64,000 nt of DNA from Chryseobacterium artocarpi (GTDB lineage Bacteria; Bacteroidota; Bacteroidia; Flavobacteriales; Weeksellaceae), in NCBI RefSeq assembly GCF_001684975.1, contig NZ_MAYH01000034.1, forward strand, positions 434,001 to 498,000. The letters run 5' to 3'. The position numbers were made by a program, and so were the translations under genes. Position 1 is the first letter of the stretch. Each line of letters starts with the position of its first letter. Shown here in pieces: positions 38,537 to 47,733 of this stretch. The notes beneath the pieces are model-generated. The model was not told the DNA's origin, did no database searches, and saw only the letters and a list, made by a program, of their open reading frames with translations.

Positions 38537-39119
38537 TATAGATTTCAAAAATATATGGAAACAACAGACTTCCAACAAGCCAGACTTAAAAGAACTTTTG
38601 GGAAAGCTTAAGAAATTCAAGAATGAAAATCTACGTAAGATCATCATTATGAATATTTTACTCATCACTACATCTTTAGGAATTGCTTTTATCTGGTATC
38701 GTTATCAACCTCAGTTAATAACTACCAAAACAGGCATTATACTCGTTATCCTTGCAATGATCATCTTTCTCTTCGCATATAATAAAATGTTTATGGTATT
38801 TTATAAAATTGACAATACACAATCTAACAGCGAATATCTACAGAGCTTATATACGGTAAAGAACAAGCAGAAATTCATGCAGACTACAATGCTTAACACT
38901 TATTTTATCATACTCTTCCTCGGAATTTGTCTTTACATGTATGAATACGCCTCACTCATGACATTTACTTCCGCTGTTATTGCTTATGCTGCTACCTTTT
39001 CATGGATTGCTATCAATTGGTTTTATATAAGACCCAAAACGATAAAAAAGCAAGAAGCAAAAATTGATGGATTAATTAATAAATTTGAAGAAATAAATAA
39101 ACAATTAAAGGATTTATGA
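38526..39119 (+). CDS. Putative membrane anti-sigma factor
   Basis: 197 residues: a cytosolic N-terminus (residues 1-38, FKNIWKQQTSNKPDLKELLG), four membrane segments (about 38-56, 65-83, 117-135, 138-156) and a coiled-coil-like C-terminus (KKQEAKIDGLINKFEEINKQ). I do not recognise a named family, but its position right after an ECF sigma gene, with an 11-bp overlap, is that of anti-sigma factors. It would hold the sigma factor at the membrane until a signal arrives. Role inferred from context. Confidence 0.65.
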   Translation: MDTNIDFKNIWKQQTSNKPDLKELLGKLKKFKNENLRKIIIMNILLITTSLGIAFIWYRYQPQLITTKTGIILVILAMIIFLFAYNKMFMVFYKIDNTQSNSEYLQSLYTVKNKQKFMQTTMLNTYFIILFLGICLYMYEYASLMTFTSAVIAYAATFSWIAINWFYIRPKTIKKQEAKIDGLINKFEEINKQLKDL

Positions 39120-39730
39120 ATTCTTCTGAAAATAAAAACCATTGGGAAACCGTATACGAAACCAAAACTCCTGATCAGGTAAGCTGGACGCAAAAAAAAC
39201 CTGTTACCTCACTTGAATTCATCTACTCTTCCGGATTGGGGAAAGATGCAAAAATCATTGATGTAGGTGGTGGAGACAGTAACTTAGTAGATTTTCTTCT
39301 TGCAGAAGGTTATCAAAATATTACCGTTTTGGATATTTCATCCAAAGCTCTGGAAAGAGCACAGAAAAGATTGGGAGATGCTGCTCTAAAAGTAAAATGG
39401 ATCTCAACAGACATTACCGCATTTGAACCCACGGAAACTTATGATATCTGGCATGACAGGGCAGCATTTCATTTTCTTACAACTCCTGAACAAATTTCAA
39501 AATATGTCGATATTGCAACAAAATATGTCACCGGATATATGATTCTGGGTACTTTTTCTAAAAACGGACCTACAAAATGTAGTGGCTTGCAAATTACACA
39601 ATATAACGAACCATCTTTAAGTGAAAAATTCAAATCCGGTTTTGAAAAAATAAAATGTACCACTGAAGATCATACAACACCTTTTGATACTATTCAAAAT
39701 TTTATATTCTGCAATTTTAAAAAGGTTTAG
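39116..39730 (+). CDS. SAM-dependent methyltransferase
   Basis: 204 residues. 'KIIDVGGGDSNLVDFLLAEG' is the SAM-binding motif I, TVLDISSKALERAQKRL the acidic motif II, and TYDIWHDRAAFHFLTTPEQI the region after motif III, as in class I enzymes of the thiopurine/Tehb-like type. Starts in the stop of the anti-sigma gene (ATGA), so it is the fourth gene of the operon. Substrate unknown. Confidence 0.9.
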   Translation: MNSSENKNHWETVYETKTPDQVSWTQKKPVTSLEFIYSSGLGKDAKIIDVGGGDSNLVDFLLAEGYQNITVLDISSKALERAQKRLGDAALKVKWISTDITAFEPTETYDIWHDRAAFHFLTTPEQISKYVDIATKYVTGYMILGTFSKNGPTKCSGLQITQYNEPSLSEKFKSGFEKIKCTTEDHTTPFDTIQNFIFCNFKKV

Positions 39731-39787
39731 TGAATTATTGCACTTTTTATTTATCTTTAAAAAACAAAAAACATTAAATAAAAAGCA

Positions 39788-41572
39788 ATGAAAAAACTAT
39801 TATTTCTCTGTCTAGCAGGGACTTTATCTACATCCCTGTATTCACAAACAGGAGAATTTCAATTATGTGGAACTGATGAATTAATGCAAAAACATTACGC
39901 CAGATTCCCGGAACAAAAAGCTAATGAAGATGCATTTAATCGGGAATTATCTCAAATGATCAAAAGCGGAAAACTGGCTTCAAAACTAAACAGAAATGCA
40001 GTGTATGAAATTCCTATCGTAGTACACGTTGTAGGAGACGGAAGTCCGATAGGAACGGCTTATAATAAATCTGATGCTGATATTATTGCCTGGGTTAATT
40101 ATACCAATGGTGTTTTTGCAGGAAATTCTTCCAGCGGAATGGCATCTACAAGCTCTGTTTTACCTGTAAAGTTTGTTTTTGCAAAAATAAACCCAAATTG
40201 CAACCCTACCAGCGGAATCAACCGAATTGATGCATCCAATCTCCCTAAATACGTAAGTGGTGGGGTGAATAACGATAATACCACCAATGCCGTAACCGCT
40301 GCAGAAATCACATCAATGGGACAATGGAATACCAGTAAATATTACAATATTTATGTTGTTAAAAAACTTACATCTAATTCAGGAGCTTTAAATGGTTTCG
40401 CCTATTATCCTGGAAACAGCCTCGATTATGCTTTCATGTCATCAAGTGCTTCAGCTGTAAATGCACAAACTTTAGCCCATGAATTTGGTCATGCATTAGG
40501 GCTCAAGCATACCCATGACGGGTATAATGCAACTACAGGAGCTTGCCCTACCAATAACGATTGTACGCTGGATGGTGACCTTGTTTGTGATACAGAACCA
40601 ATGAAGAGCCTTTATCATCCTACAGTACCTTCTACCTGCCAAACCGGGCAAATTAATCCATGTACTAACCAAACCTATGCAGGAGGAGAGAGAAATATCA
40701 TGGCTTACACATACTGCTTTAGAAATTTATTCACACAGGGGCAAGCAGACAGAGCCACTGCACAGCTTCTCCATTACAGACAATCGTTGATAGATTCTCC
40801 AGTTGCTTCTACAACCGCTATTGACAATAATGCTTCACTTACTACAGCATGTGTACCTGCATCTATAACAAACCCTGGAAATTATAGTATTGGTATTACG
40901 TCTGTAAAGTTTGCAAACATCAATAACTACTCTGCCAATTATACCTCTGCAGCCAATAATTTCTACGAAAATTTTACAGGAACCTATTGCTTAGGAACTA
41001 CAAAAACAACCATTCCACAAAATACGGCAACAACGATTACTGTTGCTCCTGGAACATATAATGCCCACACGATAAAAGCATACATCGATTACAATAATAA
41101 CGGACAGTTTGATGAATCTACAGAATTAATTCTTAATCAAAGTGGAATAAACTATGGCTCATTTGCTACGGCTTCTGTAACACCTCCTGCAAATGCTGTA
41201 ACCAACACTCCTTTAAGAATGAGAATTATTGGAGATCTTAACGGTAGTAGTATTACAGGATGTTATACTCCTAGATATGGGCAAGTAGAAGACTATACAG
41301 TAATTATTGAACCACAGGCTTCATTATCGGTACAAAATAATATGAAGGCAAAAGATTCATTCATTGTGAAAGATGGAAGCTCCGTATATGTAAAAAGTGA
41401 TGCAAAAATTTCGACATTACATATTTATGATGCTTCAGGAAGATTACTTACTTACAAAACCAATGTAAATTTATCAGAAGTAAGAATTCCGATAGATCAA
41501 ACCAATACAATCATAACAGTTGCAGTTGTTTTAAAGGATGGAAAAACTGTTACTCAGAAAATAAAATTCTAA
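39788..41572 (+). CDS. Secreted M43-like zinc metalloprotease with T9SS tail
   Basis: 594 residues. Signal peptide (about 1-19), then a pappalysin-type protease domain with HEFGHALGLKHTHDG (HExxHxxGxxH zinc motif) and NIMAYTYCFRNLF (Met-turn). A GEVED domain follows (about residues 360-500), with YIDYNNNGQFDES and 'YGQVEDYTVII'. The last 80 residues (LSVQNNMKAKDSFIVKDGSS to VTQKIKF) look like a type IX secretion sorting domain. Secreted protease, probably degrading proteins outside the cell. Confidence 0.93.
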   Translation: MKKLLFLCLAGTLSTSLYSQTGEFQLCGTDELMQKHYARFPEQKANEDAFNRELSQMIKSGKLASKLNRNAVYEIPIVVHVVGDGSPIGTAYNKSDADIIAWVNYTNGVFAGNSSSGMASTSSVLPVKFVFAKINPNCNPTSGINRIDASNLPKYVSGGVNNDNTTNAVTAAEITSMGQWNTSKYYNIYVVKKLTSNSGALNGFAYYPGNSLDYAFMSSSASAVNAQTLAHEFGHALGLKHTHDGYNATTGACPTNNDCTLDGDLVCDTEPMKSLYHPTVPSTCQTGQINPCTNQTYAGGERNIMAYTYCFRNLFTQGQADRATAQLLHYRQSLIDSPVASTTAIDNNASLTTACVPASITNPGNYSIGITSVKFANINNYSANYTSAANNFYENFTGTYCLGTTKTTIPQNTATTITVAPGTYNAHTIKAYIDYNNNGQFDESTELILNQSGINYGSFATASVTPPANAVTNTPLRMRIIGDLNGSSITGCYTPRYGQVEDYTVIIEPQASLSVQNNMKAKDSFIVKDGSSVYVKSDAKISTLHIYDASGRLLTYKTNVNLSEVRIPIDQTNTIITVAVVLKDGKTVTQKIKF

Positions 41573-41585
41573 CAATTTGTAAATA

Positions 41586-41612
41586 AAAAAGAGAGCGATT
41601 GCTCTCTTTTTT
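41586..41612 (+). terminator. Rho-independent terminator
   Basis: GAGAGC, loop GATT, GCTCTC, then T-run. It ends the metalloprotease transcript. Confidence 0.85.
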
Positions 41613-41667
41613 AGTATTAATTTAACTTCTTTAATATTTTTTCATCAGACCTATAAATTAACCATCC

Positions 41668-42009
41668 ATGAAAAACTACAAATTATTCCTTTTCATTACA
41701 TTTTCTTTTTCAGGGTTTATTTCTGCTCAGAAGACAAATGAAATTGTTGTTCTTACTCAGCAAAAAGGAAAGAAACATGAAATAAAAGAAGAAAATATTC
41801 CTCACTTTATTCAATTTGGACTTCTTTCAAAAAGCCACGAAGAATTCAAGAAAAAATACCAGACAGGTGTAGTATATCAAAACTGCGTGATAAGCCCTGA
41901 AATCTCAAAGCAAGCTTCGGAAAATAATCTTGCGATTGCTAAAATTTTAACTGAAAAATATGGTAATGCCTGGAAAAATGATCTTGGATTTATTCCTTAT
42001 GGATTATGA
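41668..42009 (+). CDS. Small secreted protein of unknown function (113 aa)
   Basis: Signal peptide MKNYKLFLFITFSFSGFISA and a soluble domain of about 90 residues with KYQTGVVYQNCVISPEISKQ (one Cys) and a helical end (NNLAIAKILTEKYGNAWKND). No family recognised. Its 3' end overlaps the convergent ABC-transporter gene by 6 bp. Confidence 0.65.
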   Translation: MKNYKLFLFITFSFSGFISAQKTNEIVVLTQQKGKKHEIKEENIPHFIQFGLLSKSHEEFKKKYQTGVVYQNCVISPEISKQASENNLAIAKILTEKYGNAWKNDLGFIPYGL

Positions 42010-43761
42010 TTTTTTCTCTTCTTCCAATTCTACTTCATGACGCAGCTGAGCTTTGTAAAGAGTAGAATAATATCCGTTTTTATCTAAAAGATCAAGATGC
42101 TTTCCTTCTTCCACAATCTTACCGTGCTCCATCACAATAATCTTATCCGCTTTTTCAATGGTGGAAAGTCTGTGAGCAATAATGATTGATGTTCTGTTTT
42201 TGGTAATTTTTTCTGTTGCTCTCTGAATCAGTTTTTCACTTTCATGATCAATAGAAGAAGTTGCCTCATCCAGAATCAATATTTTCGGATCTGATAAATA
42301 GGCTCTCAGAAAAGACAGTAATTGTCTTTGCCCTAAAGAGATGGAAGAACCTCTTTCACTTACCACATAATCATATCCTCCAGGAAGCTGCTCAATAAAC
42401 TGATCTACTTCAATTTCTTTGGCTCCCGCTTTTATTTTTTCTAAAGTAATCGTTTCATCTCCGAAAGATAAGTTTTCAAAAATACTTCCATGGAAAAGGA
42501 ATACATCCTGCAATACCACTCCGATATGGCTTCTCAGATTATAAAGCTCATAATCCTTTAAATTCACATCATCGATAAGAATATTCCCGGAATTGATATC
42601 ATAAAGCCTTGTGATCAGACTGATAATAGTAGATTTTCCTGCACCAGTAGCACCTACAATAGCAACGGTCTCTCCTGGATTTACTTTAAAATCAATGCCT
42701 TTCAGTACTTCCTGTTTTTCGTCATAAGCAAAATGTACTTTCTGGAATTCTATTTTACCTGCAAAATGATCTTTTTTCACTGTACCAGTATTCGGCATCG
42801 AAATTTCTTCATCCATTAATCCCAACACTCTTTCTGCACCTACAATACCTCTTTGGATATTATTAAAACGATCTGCAATCTGTCTTAAAGGACGAATTAA
42901 CATTGAAATATATTGAATAAAGGCAATAACAACCCCTGCACTGATCGTAATATATCCTCCATAAAACAAGATAAATCCGATAAATAATGATGAAATAAGT
43001 TCTACAACAGGGAAAAACAATGAAAAGATAAATACCGTTCTCAATAAAGCTCCTTTCAAAGTAATATTGATCTCATCAAACTTCTTGAACTCAGATTCCT
43101 GCCTGTTGAAAACCTGAATAATTGGCATCCCTGCCAATCTTTCCTGTACAAAAGAGTTTTGAGTAGCCGTCCAGTTTCTTTCGTCACCAAAAGCTTTTTT
43201 AAGTCTCTTCTGGAAAAATCTGGTGATCACTACCATTAAAGGTAAAATTGCCAGCGTAATATAACTCAGGTGAACATTTGTACTGAACATCATTACCAAA
43301 ACAAAGACAATTCTCAGAATATCCCCAAAAACCATCAGGAAACCGTCTGTATAAACGGTTGCAATAGTTTCCACATCTCCTACGGCACGGGTTACCAATT
43401 GCCCAATCGGAGTTTTATCAAAAAATGATGTTTTAAAATAGATCAGTTTAGAATACAATCTCTCCCTGATATCTCTGATTACATTTTGAGAGATAAAGTT
43501 TGAAAAATAAACTAAAAAGAAGTTAAGAACGGTTTCTGCAAACACTAATCCCACCAAAATATAGATATGTTTCATCATCAAAGCTTTATCCTGTAGCTTG
43601 GTGATGTCATTATCCACTACTTCCATGGTAAGATATGGTCTGTAAGTAGAAACTATTGAAAGTATTACGGAAATTATTAAGGTAAGGATGAACCATGAAC
43701 GAAATTTCATTCCAATAAAGAACAGCCTTTTTACAATTCCCCAGGTATCTTGTTTTTTCAT
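42004..43761 (-). CDS. ABC exporter, fused permease and ATPase
   Basis: 585 residues: six membrane segments (about 20-310), then one ATP-binding domain with GATGAGKS (Walker A), SLGQRQLLSFLRA (signature), ILILDEATSS (Walker B) and an H-loop IIIAHRLS. MsbA/multidrug-type half-transporter that would dimerise. It lacks an N-terminal C39 peptidase, so it is not an obvious processing exporter for the GG-leader peptides. Substrate unknown. Confidence 0.95.
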   Translation of the reverse strand: MKKQDTWGIVKRLFFIGMKFRSWFILTLIISVILSIVSTYRPYLTMEVVDNDITKLQDKALMMKHIYILVGLVFAETVLNFFLVYFSNFISQNVIRDIRERLYSKLIYFKTSFFDKTPIGQLVTRAVGDVETIATVYTDGFLMVFGDILRIVFVLVMMFSTNVHLSYITLAILPLMVVITRFFQKRLKKAFGDERNWTATQNSFVQERLAGMPIIQVFNRQESEFKKFDEINITLKGALLRTVFIFSLFFPVVELISSLFIGFILFYGGYITISAGVVIAFIQYISMLIRPLRQIADRFNNIQRGIVGAERVLGLMDEEISMPNTGTVKKDHFAGKIEFQKVHFAYDEKQEVLKGIDFKVNPGETVAIVGATGAGKSTIISLITRLYDINSGNILIDDVNLKDYELYNLRSHIGVVLQDVFLFHGSIFENLSFGDETITLEKIKAGAKEIEVDQFIEQLPGGYDYVVSERGSSISLGQRQLLSFLRAYLSDPKILILDEATSSIDHESEKLIQRATEKITKNRTSIIIAHRLSTIEKADKIIVMEHGKIVEEGKHLDLLDKNGYYSTLYKAQLRHEVELEEEKKS

Positions 43762-43912
43762 TATTCGAATTGAAGAAAAGAATTAAAATTCTATGCAAAA
43801 ATAAGACTTTATAAATTCTCAGCCTTTACAACTTTTGCAAATCATTATAGAAAATTCCAGATACCTATCATTTACAGAATGAATATCTTTCGTCTGTGAA
43901 AAGTTCTATTAT

Positions 43913-44257
43913 TTAATCCTCTGAAATTTCTCCGATCTTTTGTATATCAATAGAAGGCTTATAAAGTTTCTCTCTTTTAAATTTTCTGGCAAGCACCTCA
44001 TAAACAGCCCAAACTGCAACAAGGGAAATCAACCAGCTGACAATATTTACCGCGGAAAACCCTGTATAATTTACATTATCCAAAGAATCAGGATTAGTAG
44101 AAGCCAAATAAAACCCATAAGAAAGTCCTAAAATAACCTGAGTTCCTAAATATACACCTATGGCAAGAAGCCCGAAGTGCCACTTTACTTTCCCAAATCT
44201 CTCAGCTAATTGCGCATAATACCGATAAGCACCGATAAGAATAATAATTGATAACAT
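43913..44257 (-). CDS. Small membrane protein of unknown function (114 aa)
   Basis: Three hydrophobic segments (about residues 1-9, 28-50, 68-86), with YRYYAQLAERFGKVKWHFGL between the first two and a basic/acidic C-terminal tail (KFKREKLYKPSIDIQKIGEI). Family not recognised. Between truA and the ABC exporter on the same strand, 24 bp from truA, so probably in the truA transcript. Confidence 0.65.
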   Translation of the reverse strand: MLSIIILIGAYRYYAQLAERFGKVKWHFGLLAIGVYLGTQVILGLSYGFYLASTNPDSLDNVNYTGFSAVNIVSWLISLVAVWAVYEVLARKFKREKLYKPSIDIQKIGEISED

Positions 44258-44281
44258 GATTAAATAGTTTTTTAGTTTTTA

Positions 44282-45013
44282 TTAGAATTCGTAGCCTACA
44301 TCCACAAGATACAATCCGTGGGCAGGTGCAGAAGTTCCGGCAGCATTACGGTTTTTGTCTTCAATGACTTTACGCATATCTTCCGGTTTCAGTTTTCCAG
44401 TACCGATCTCTACCATTGTTCCTACAATAGCACGAACCATATTTCTCAGAAAACGGTTGGCAGAGACAGTGAATTTAAGTTCAGTCCCATTCTGTTCCCA
44501 TTCTGCTTTATACATTTTACAGATATTGGTCTTATTGTCGGTTTTTAATTTTGCAAAACTTGTAAAATCCTCGTATTCGAATAAGATCTTACACGCCTCG
44601 TTCATTTTATCGATATCCAGTGGTCTTTTCCAGTGTTGCCATGCAGATTCCTGGGTAAATGGATTTTTTGACAAGGAGATATAATATTCATACGTTCTGT
44701 AAGTTGCATCAAAACGGGCATGAAAATCATCTTTCACCTTAAAAATCCTTTCGATGGAAATATCCTGAGGCAGAAAACTGTTCAGTCTGCGTGGAAGCTC
44801 ATCACTAAGCTCCTTTTCAGTATCGAAATGGGCAAATATTTTCTTGGCATGAACTCCGGTATCCGTTCTTCCGGCACCGGTAGTTTTAATCTCTTCTCTT
44901 AAAATGGTGGAAAGCGCTTTTTCCAGTTCTTCCTGCACAGAAATGGCATCCGGCTGGATCTGGTAGCCGAAATAATTCTTTCCGTTGTAAGAAAATTCAA
45001 TAAAGTATCTCAA
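44282..45013 (-). CDS. truA: tRNA pseudouridine(38-40) synthase
   Basis: 243 residues from the TTG at 45013 (LRYFIEFSYNGKNYFGYQIQ). This matches the usual TruA start. A longer frame from a TTG at 45034 would begin inside the promoter. GAGRTDTGVHAKKIFAHFD contains the catalytic Asp; 'FLRNMVRAIVGTMVEIG' and 'AAGTSAPAHGLYLVDVGYEF' are the other conserved blocks. It makes pseudouridine in the tRNA anticodon arm. Divergent from lpxK. Confidence 0.95.
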   Translation of the reverse strand: MRYFIEFSYNGKNYFGYQIQPDAISVQEELEKALSTILREEIKTTGAGRTDTGVHAKKIFAHFDTEKELSDELPRRLNSFLPQDISIERIFKVKDDFHARFDATYRTYEYYISLSKNPFTQESAWQHWKRPLDIDKMNEACKILFEYEDFTSFAKLKTDNKTNICKMYKAEWEQNGTELKFTVSANRFLRNMVRAIVGTMVEIGTGKLKPEDMRKVIEDKNRNAAGTSAPAHGLYLVDVGYEF

Positions 45014-45031
45014 AGTATTATAATAACTCCA

Positions 45032-45039
45032 CAAAAATA
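45032..45039 (-). promoter_or_regulatory. truA -7 box
   Basis: TATTTTTG on the minus strand (TAnnTTTG). It places the transcript start near 45026, which supports the TTG at 45013 as the truA start. Confidence 0.5.
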
Positions 45040-45086
45040 CTTTAATTTAACGAAATATTTGTTGAAAAGTCTTTGATAATATTACA

Positions 45087-45115
45087 TTGAATCCCTATGA
45101 AAATTCCTATTTTTG
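45087..45115 (+). promoter_or_regulatory. lpxK promoter with -33 and -7 boxes
   Basis: ATTG ending at 45089, an 18-bp spacer, then TATTTTTG (45108-45115). The ATG follows only 7 bp later (45123), so the transcript may be nearly leaderless. Confidence 0.6.
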
Positions 45116-45122
45116 CAATCGT

Positions 45123-46148
45123 ATGAAAAGATGGTACCTTTATCCTTTTTCCCTTGGTTATCATTTGGTAACGGGTATCCGAAACACAATGTATGATTGG
45201 GGAATTTTTAAGTCAACAAAATTTAAGACACCGATTATCAATGTCGGGAACCTTTCTGTGGGCGGAAGCGGAAAATCACCAATGGTGATGTATCTTGCCC
45301 AATATCTATCCAAACACTATAGAACCGGAGTCCTTTCACGTGGCTACGGAAGACTGACTAAGGGGTACGAAGTGACCAATTATGACAGCAACTATAAGAT
45401 GGTAGGTGACGAAGCCATGCAGCTTTTTGAACGTTTCAAAAACCGTTTTGTCATTGCTGTATCAGAAGAACGCGTTCCCGGTGCCAAGAAAGTGATTGAA
45501 GATATGGACCTGGAAGTTTTGGTTTTGGATGATGCTATGCAGCACAGAGCCATCAAGCCAGGATTTAATATTTTGATGACTGATTTTAATGATCCTTTCT
45601 TCAAAGATTATTTACTTCCAGCCGGAGACCTTAGAGAATCCAGGTCAGGATATAAAAGAGCAGATATTATCATGGTCAGCAAATGTCCTGATGAACTGAC
45701 TGAGGAAACGAAAAGATATTATATCTCAAGGATAAGACCTGCTTATAACCAAAAAGTCTTCTTTTCATCTATAGGATACGATGAAAACGTGTACGGAAAA
45801 GATAAAATACTTCCGGATAACAACCTGAATTATTATGATATTTTACTGATCACGGGAATTGCTAATCCTAAACCGCTTTTGGAGCATCTGGCAAAATTCT
45901 CAAAAAGAGTTAAGCATTTAAAATTCAGAGATCATCATAATTTCACGGATGATGATATTAAAAAAATTCTTGCTGAGTATAAAAAATTAGGAGAATATAA
46001 GCTGATATTAACCACAGAGAAAGATTATGTTCGTCTGAAAACTTTTGACTATCTTAGAGAAATTGTTTACTACTGGCCAATCAATGTCATCATTGATAAA
46101 AAGGAAGAATTCAATCAAATCATCTTAGATTATGTTAGAAAAAATTAA
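45123..46148 (+). CDS. lpxK: Tetraacyldisaccharide 4'-kinase
   Basis: 341 residues from the ATG at 45123 (the in-frame TTG at 45087 lies in the promoter). NVGNLSVGGSGKSP is the Walker A loop, RTGVLSRGYGR and 'VLVLDDAMQHRAIKPGFNIL' the next conserved blocks. LpxK phosphorylates the lipid A disaccharide at the inner membrane. Overlaps the nucleoside phosphorylase gene by 17 bp. Confidence 0.96.
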   Translation: MKRWYLYPFSLGYHLVTGIRNTMYDWGIFKSTKFKTPIINVGNLSVGGSGKSPMVMYLAQYLSKHYRTGVLSRGYGRLTKGYEVTNYDSNYKMVGDEAMQLFERFKNRFVIAVSEERVPGAKKVIEDMDLEVLVLDDAMQHRAIKPGFNILMTDFNDPFFKDYLLPAGDLRESRSGYKRADIIMVSKCPDELTEETKRYYISRIRPAYNQKVFFSSIGYDENVYGKDKILPDNNLNYYDILLITGIANPKPLLEHLAKFSKRVKHLKFRDHHNFTDDDIKKILAEYKKLGEYKLILTTEKDYVRLKTFDYLREIVYYWPINVIIDKKEEFNQIILDYVRKN

Positions 46149-46947
46149 AGAGACAGCTGATTTTATCAAAAATATAATTCAGGAAACTCCTGATTTTGCG
46201 GTTGTTTTAGGATCCGGGCTTGGAAAATTGCAGAATGAAGTAGAACCGATCCACGTTTTAGAATACCAAGACATTCCAAATTTCCCACAGACTACGGTAG
46301 TAGGACATACCGGGAAACTTATTTACGGAATTCTGGAAGGAAAAAAAGTTTTAATGATGAGTGGGCGCTTTCATTACTATGAAGGACATTCTATGGAAAC
46401 AGTAACTTTTCCGATCAGAGTTTTCCATTTATTGGGAATCAAAAACTTAATTCTTTCCAATGCTTGTGGCGGAGTGAATCCTGCATACAACATTGCTGAT
46501 ATTGTTATTTTAAAAGATCATATCAATATGATGCCTGAGCACCCGCTTCGAGGTAAAAATATTGATGAACTCGGACCACGATTCGTGGATATGAGTGAAC
46601 CTTATAACAAAAAAATGATCACCGTAGCTGAAAAAGTTGCTTCAGAACAAAATATTAACATCCACCAAGGAATTTACGTTGCTCTGCAAGGTCCTACTTT
46701 TGAAACTCCTGCCGAGTACGGAATGATCAAAGCCATTGGTGGCGATATGGTAGGAATGAGTACCGTTCCCGAAGTTATCGTAGCAAAACATATGGGAATG
46801 GACGTTTTCTGTATGTCTGTTATTACCGATCTTGGCGGACCGGACATTGCTTTTGCTGTTTCTCACGAAGAAGTTTTAAATGCAGCCAACAAAGCCATGC
46901 CGAATGTAATCACAGTAGTAAAAGGATTGATTAAAAATTATCAATAG
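46132..46947 (+). CDS. Purine nucleoside phosphorylase
   Basis: 271 residues. VVLGSGLGKLQNEVEP, VVGHTGKLIYG, MMSGRFHYYEGHSMETVTFP, LSNACGGVNPAYNIADIVIL and 'ALQGPTFETPAEYGMIKAIG' with 'DMVGMSTVPEVIVAKHMGMD' fit the trimeric PNP/MTAP (PunA-type) family. It splits purine nucleosides with phosphate in salvage. Frames overlap with lpxK, so the two are co-expressed despite unrelated pathways. Confidence 0.95.
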   Translation: MLEKIKETADFIKNIIQETPDFAVVLGSGLGKLQNEVEPIHVLEYQDIPNFPQTTVVGHTGKLIYGILEGKKVLMMSGRFHYYEGHSMETVTFPIRVFHLLGIKNLILSNACGGVNPAYNIADIVILKDHINMMPEHPLRGKNIDELGPRFVDMSEPYNKKMITVAEKVASEQNINIHQGIYVALQGPTFETPAEYGMIKAIGGDMVGMSTVPEVIVAKHMGMDVFCMSVITDLGGPDIAFAVSHEEVLNAANKAMPNVITVVKGLIKNYQ

Positions 46948-46989
46948 AAACACTTTATTTATCGCTACGAATACAAGTTTTTTCATTTT

Positions 46990-47006
46990 ATTCGTGCATT
47001 CGTGGC
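46990..47006 (+). repeat. Interspersed repeat, copy 1
   Basis: ATTCGTGCATTCGTGGC. Related copies are at 52780-52796, 52809-52825 (inverted) and 55484-55500 (inverted, degraded). Confidence 0.8.
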
Positions 47007-47117
47007 AGTAAAATATCGCAGAAGTAAACCATCTTCCATCAACATCCATAGAAAATTTCAATAACATAAATTTTTACCAATTCATAAAAAATCAATCTAA
47101 GATTGCAAAGCATTGTT

Positions 47118-47125
47118 TAGATTTG
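47118..47125 (+). promoter_or_regulatory. Candidate -7 box
   Basis: TAGATTTG fits TAnnTTTG, 21 bp before the ATG at 47146. Confidence 0.45.
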
Positions 47126-47145
47126 TATAAATGAAATTGTAAGAA

Positions 47146-47661
47146 ATGAAAAAGTTGTTATTAATATTTATGGTAGGATTATTTGGACTAAGTTATTCAC
47201 AAAAAGTCCCTACCGTTCTTAAAACCGGTTTTTCCAAGGAAGCCTTAGCTCAAAAACTGGAAGATGAAGAAGGAAAAGCAATTACAATCCAACAGATTCT
47301 TGATCAGCATAAAGGAAAAGTTTTAGTAATCGATTTTTGGGCAGGATGGTGCAGAGACTGTTTACTTGCACTTCCAAAGGCTGAGGTATTGGAAAAAAAC
47401 AATCCGAATGTAGACTTTGTGTTCCTATCTCTGGAAAGATCTAAAGAAGGATTTGATAAAAGCCTTGTAAGATTCAATATGAAGGATAAGGATAATTATT
47501 GGTTTGCATCCGGATGGAAAAACAACTTCAATAATTATATTGATCTGAACTGGATTCCACGATATATGATTATCGACCAGAAATCGTCTATTGCCAAATA
47601 TTATGCTATTTCTCCGGAGGACCCTGAAATTCAGCAAACCATAGACAAACTTTTACAATAA
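47146..47661 (+). CDS. Secreted thioredoxin-like protein
   Basis: 171 residues, signal peptide MKKLLLIFMVGLFGLSYSQ. KVLVIDFWAGWCRDCLLALP has the CxxC active site (C-R-D-C), and the fold continues to 'WIPRYMIIDQKSSIAKYYA' (cis-Pro region). TlpA/ResA-type periplasmic thiol-disulfide oxidoreductase, partner unknown. A strong terminator follows. Confidence 0.9.
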   Translation: MKKLLLIFMVGLFGLSYSQKVPTVLKTGFSKEALAQKLEDEEGKAITIQQILDQHKGKVLVIDFWAGWCRDCLLALPKAEVLEKNNPNVDFVFLSLERSKEGFDKSLVRFNMKDKDNYWFASGWKNNFNNYIDLNWIPRYMIIDQKSSIAKYYAISPEDPEIQQTIDKLLQ

Positions 47662-47682
47662 CTTTAAATAACAAACATATTA

Positions 47683-47714
47683 TTAAGCACTTACATCAAG
47701 TGCTTAAATTTTTT
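47683..47714 (+). terminator. Rho-independent terminator
   Basis: Perfect 10-bp stem TTAAGCACTT / AAGTGCTTAA with loop ACATC, then A and seven T. Confidence 0.9.
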
Positions 47715-47733
47715 ATCTATATTAATTTAAACC

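Noticed and set aside
42004..43761. ABC exporter as the transporter for the GG-leader peptides
   Set aside because: It lacks the N-terminal C39 peptidase domain needed for double-glycine cleavage and is not adjacent to either precursor.
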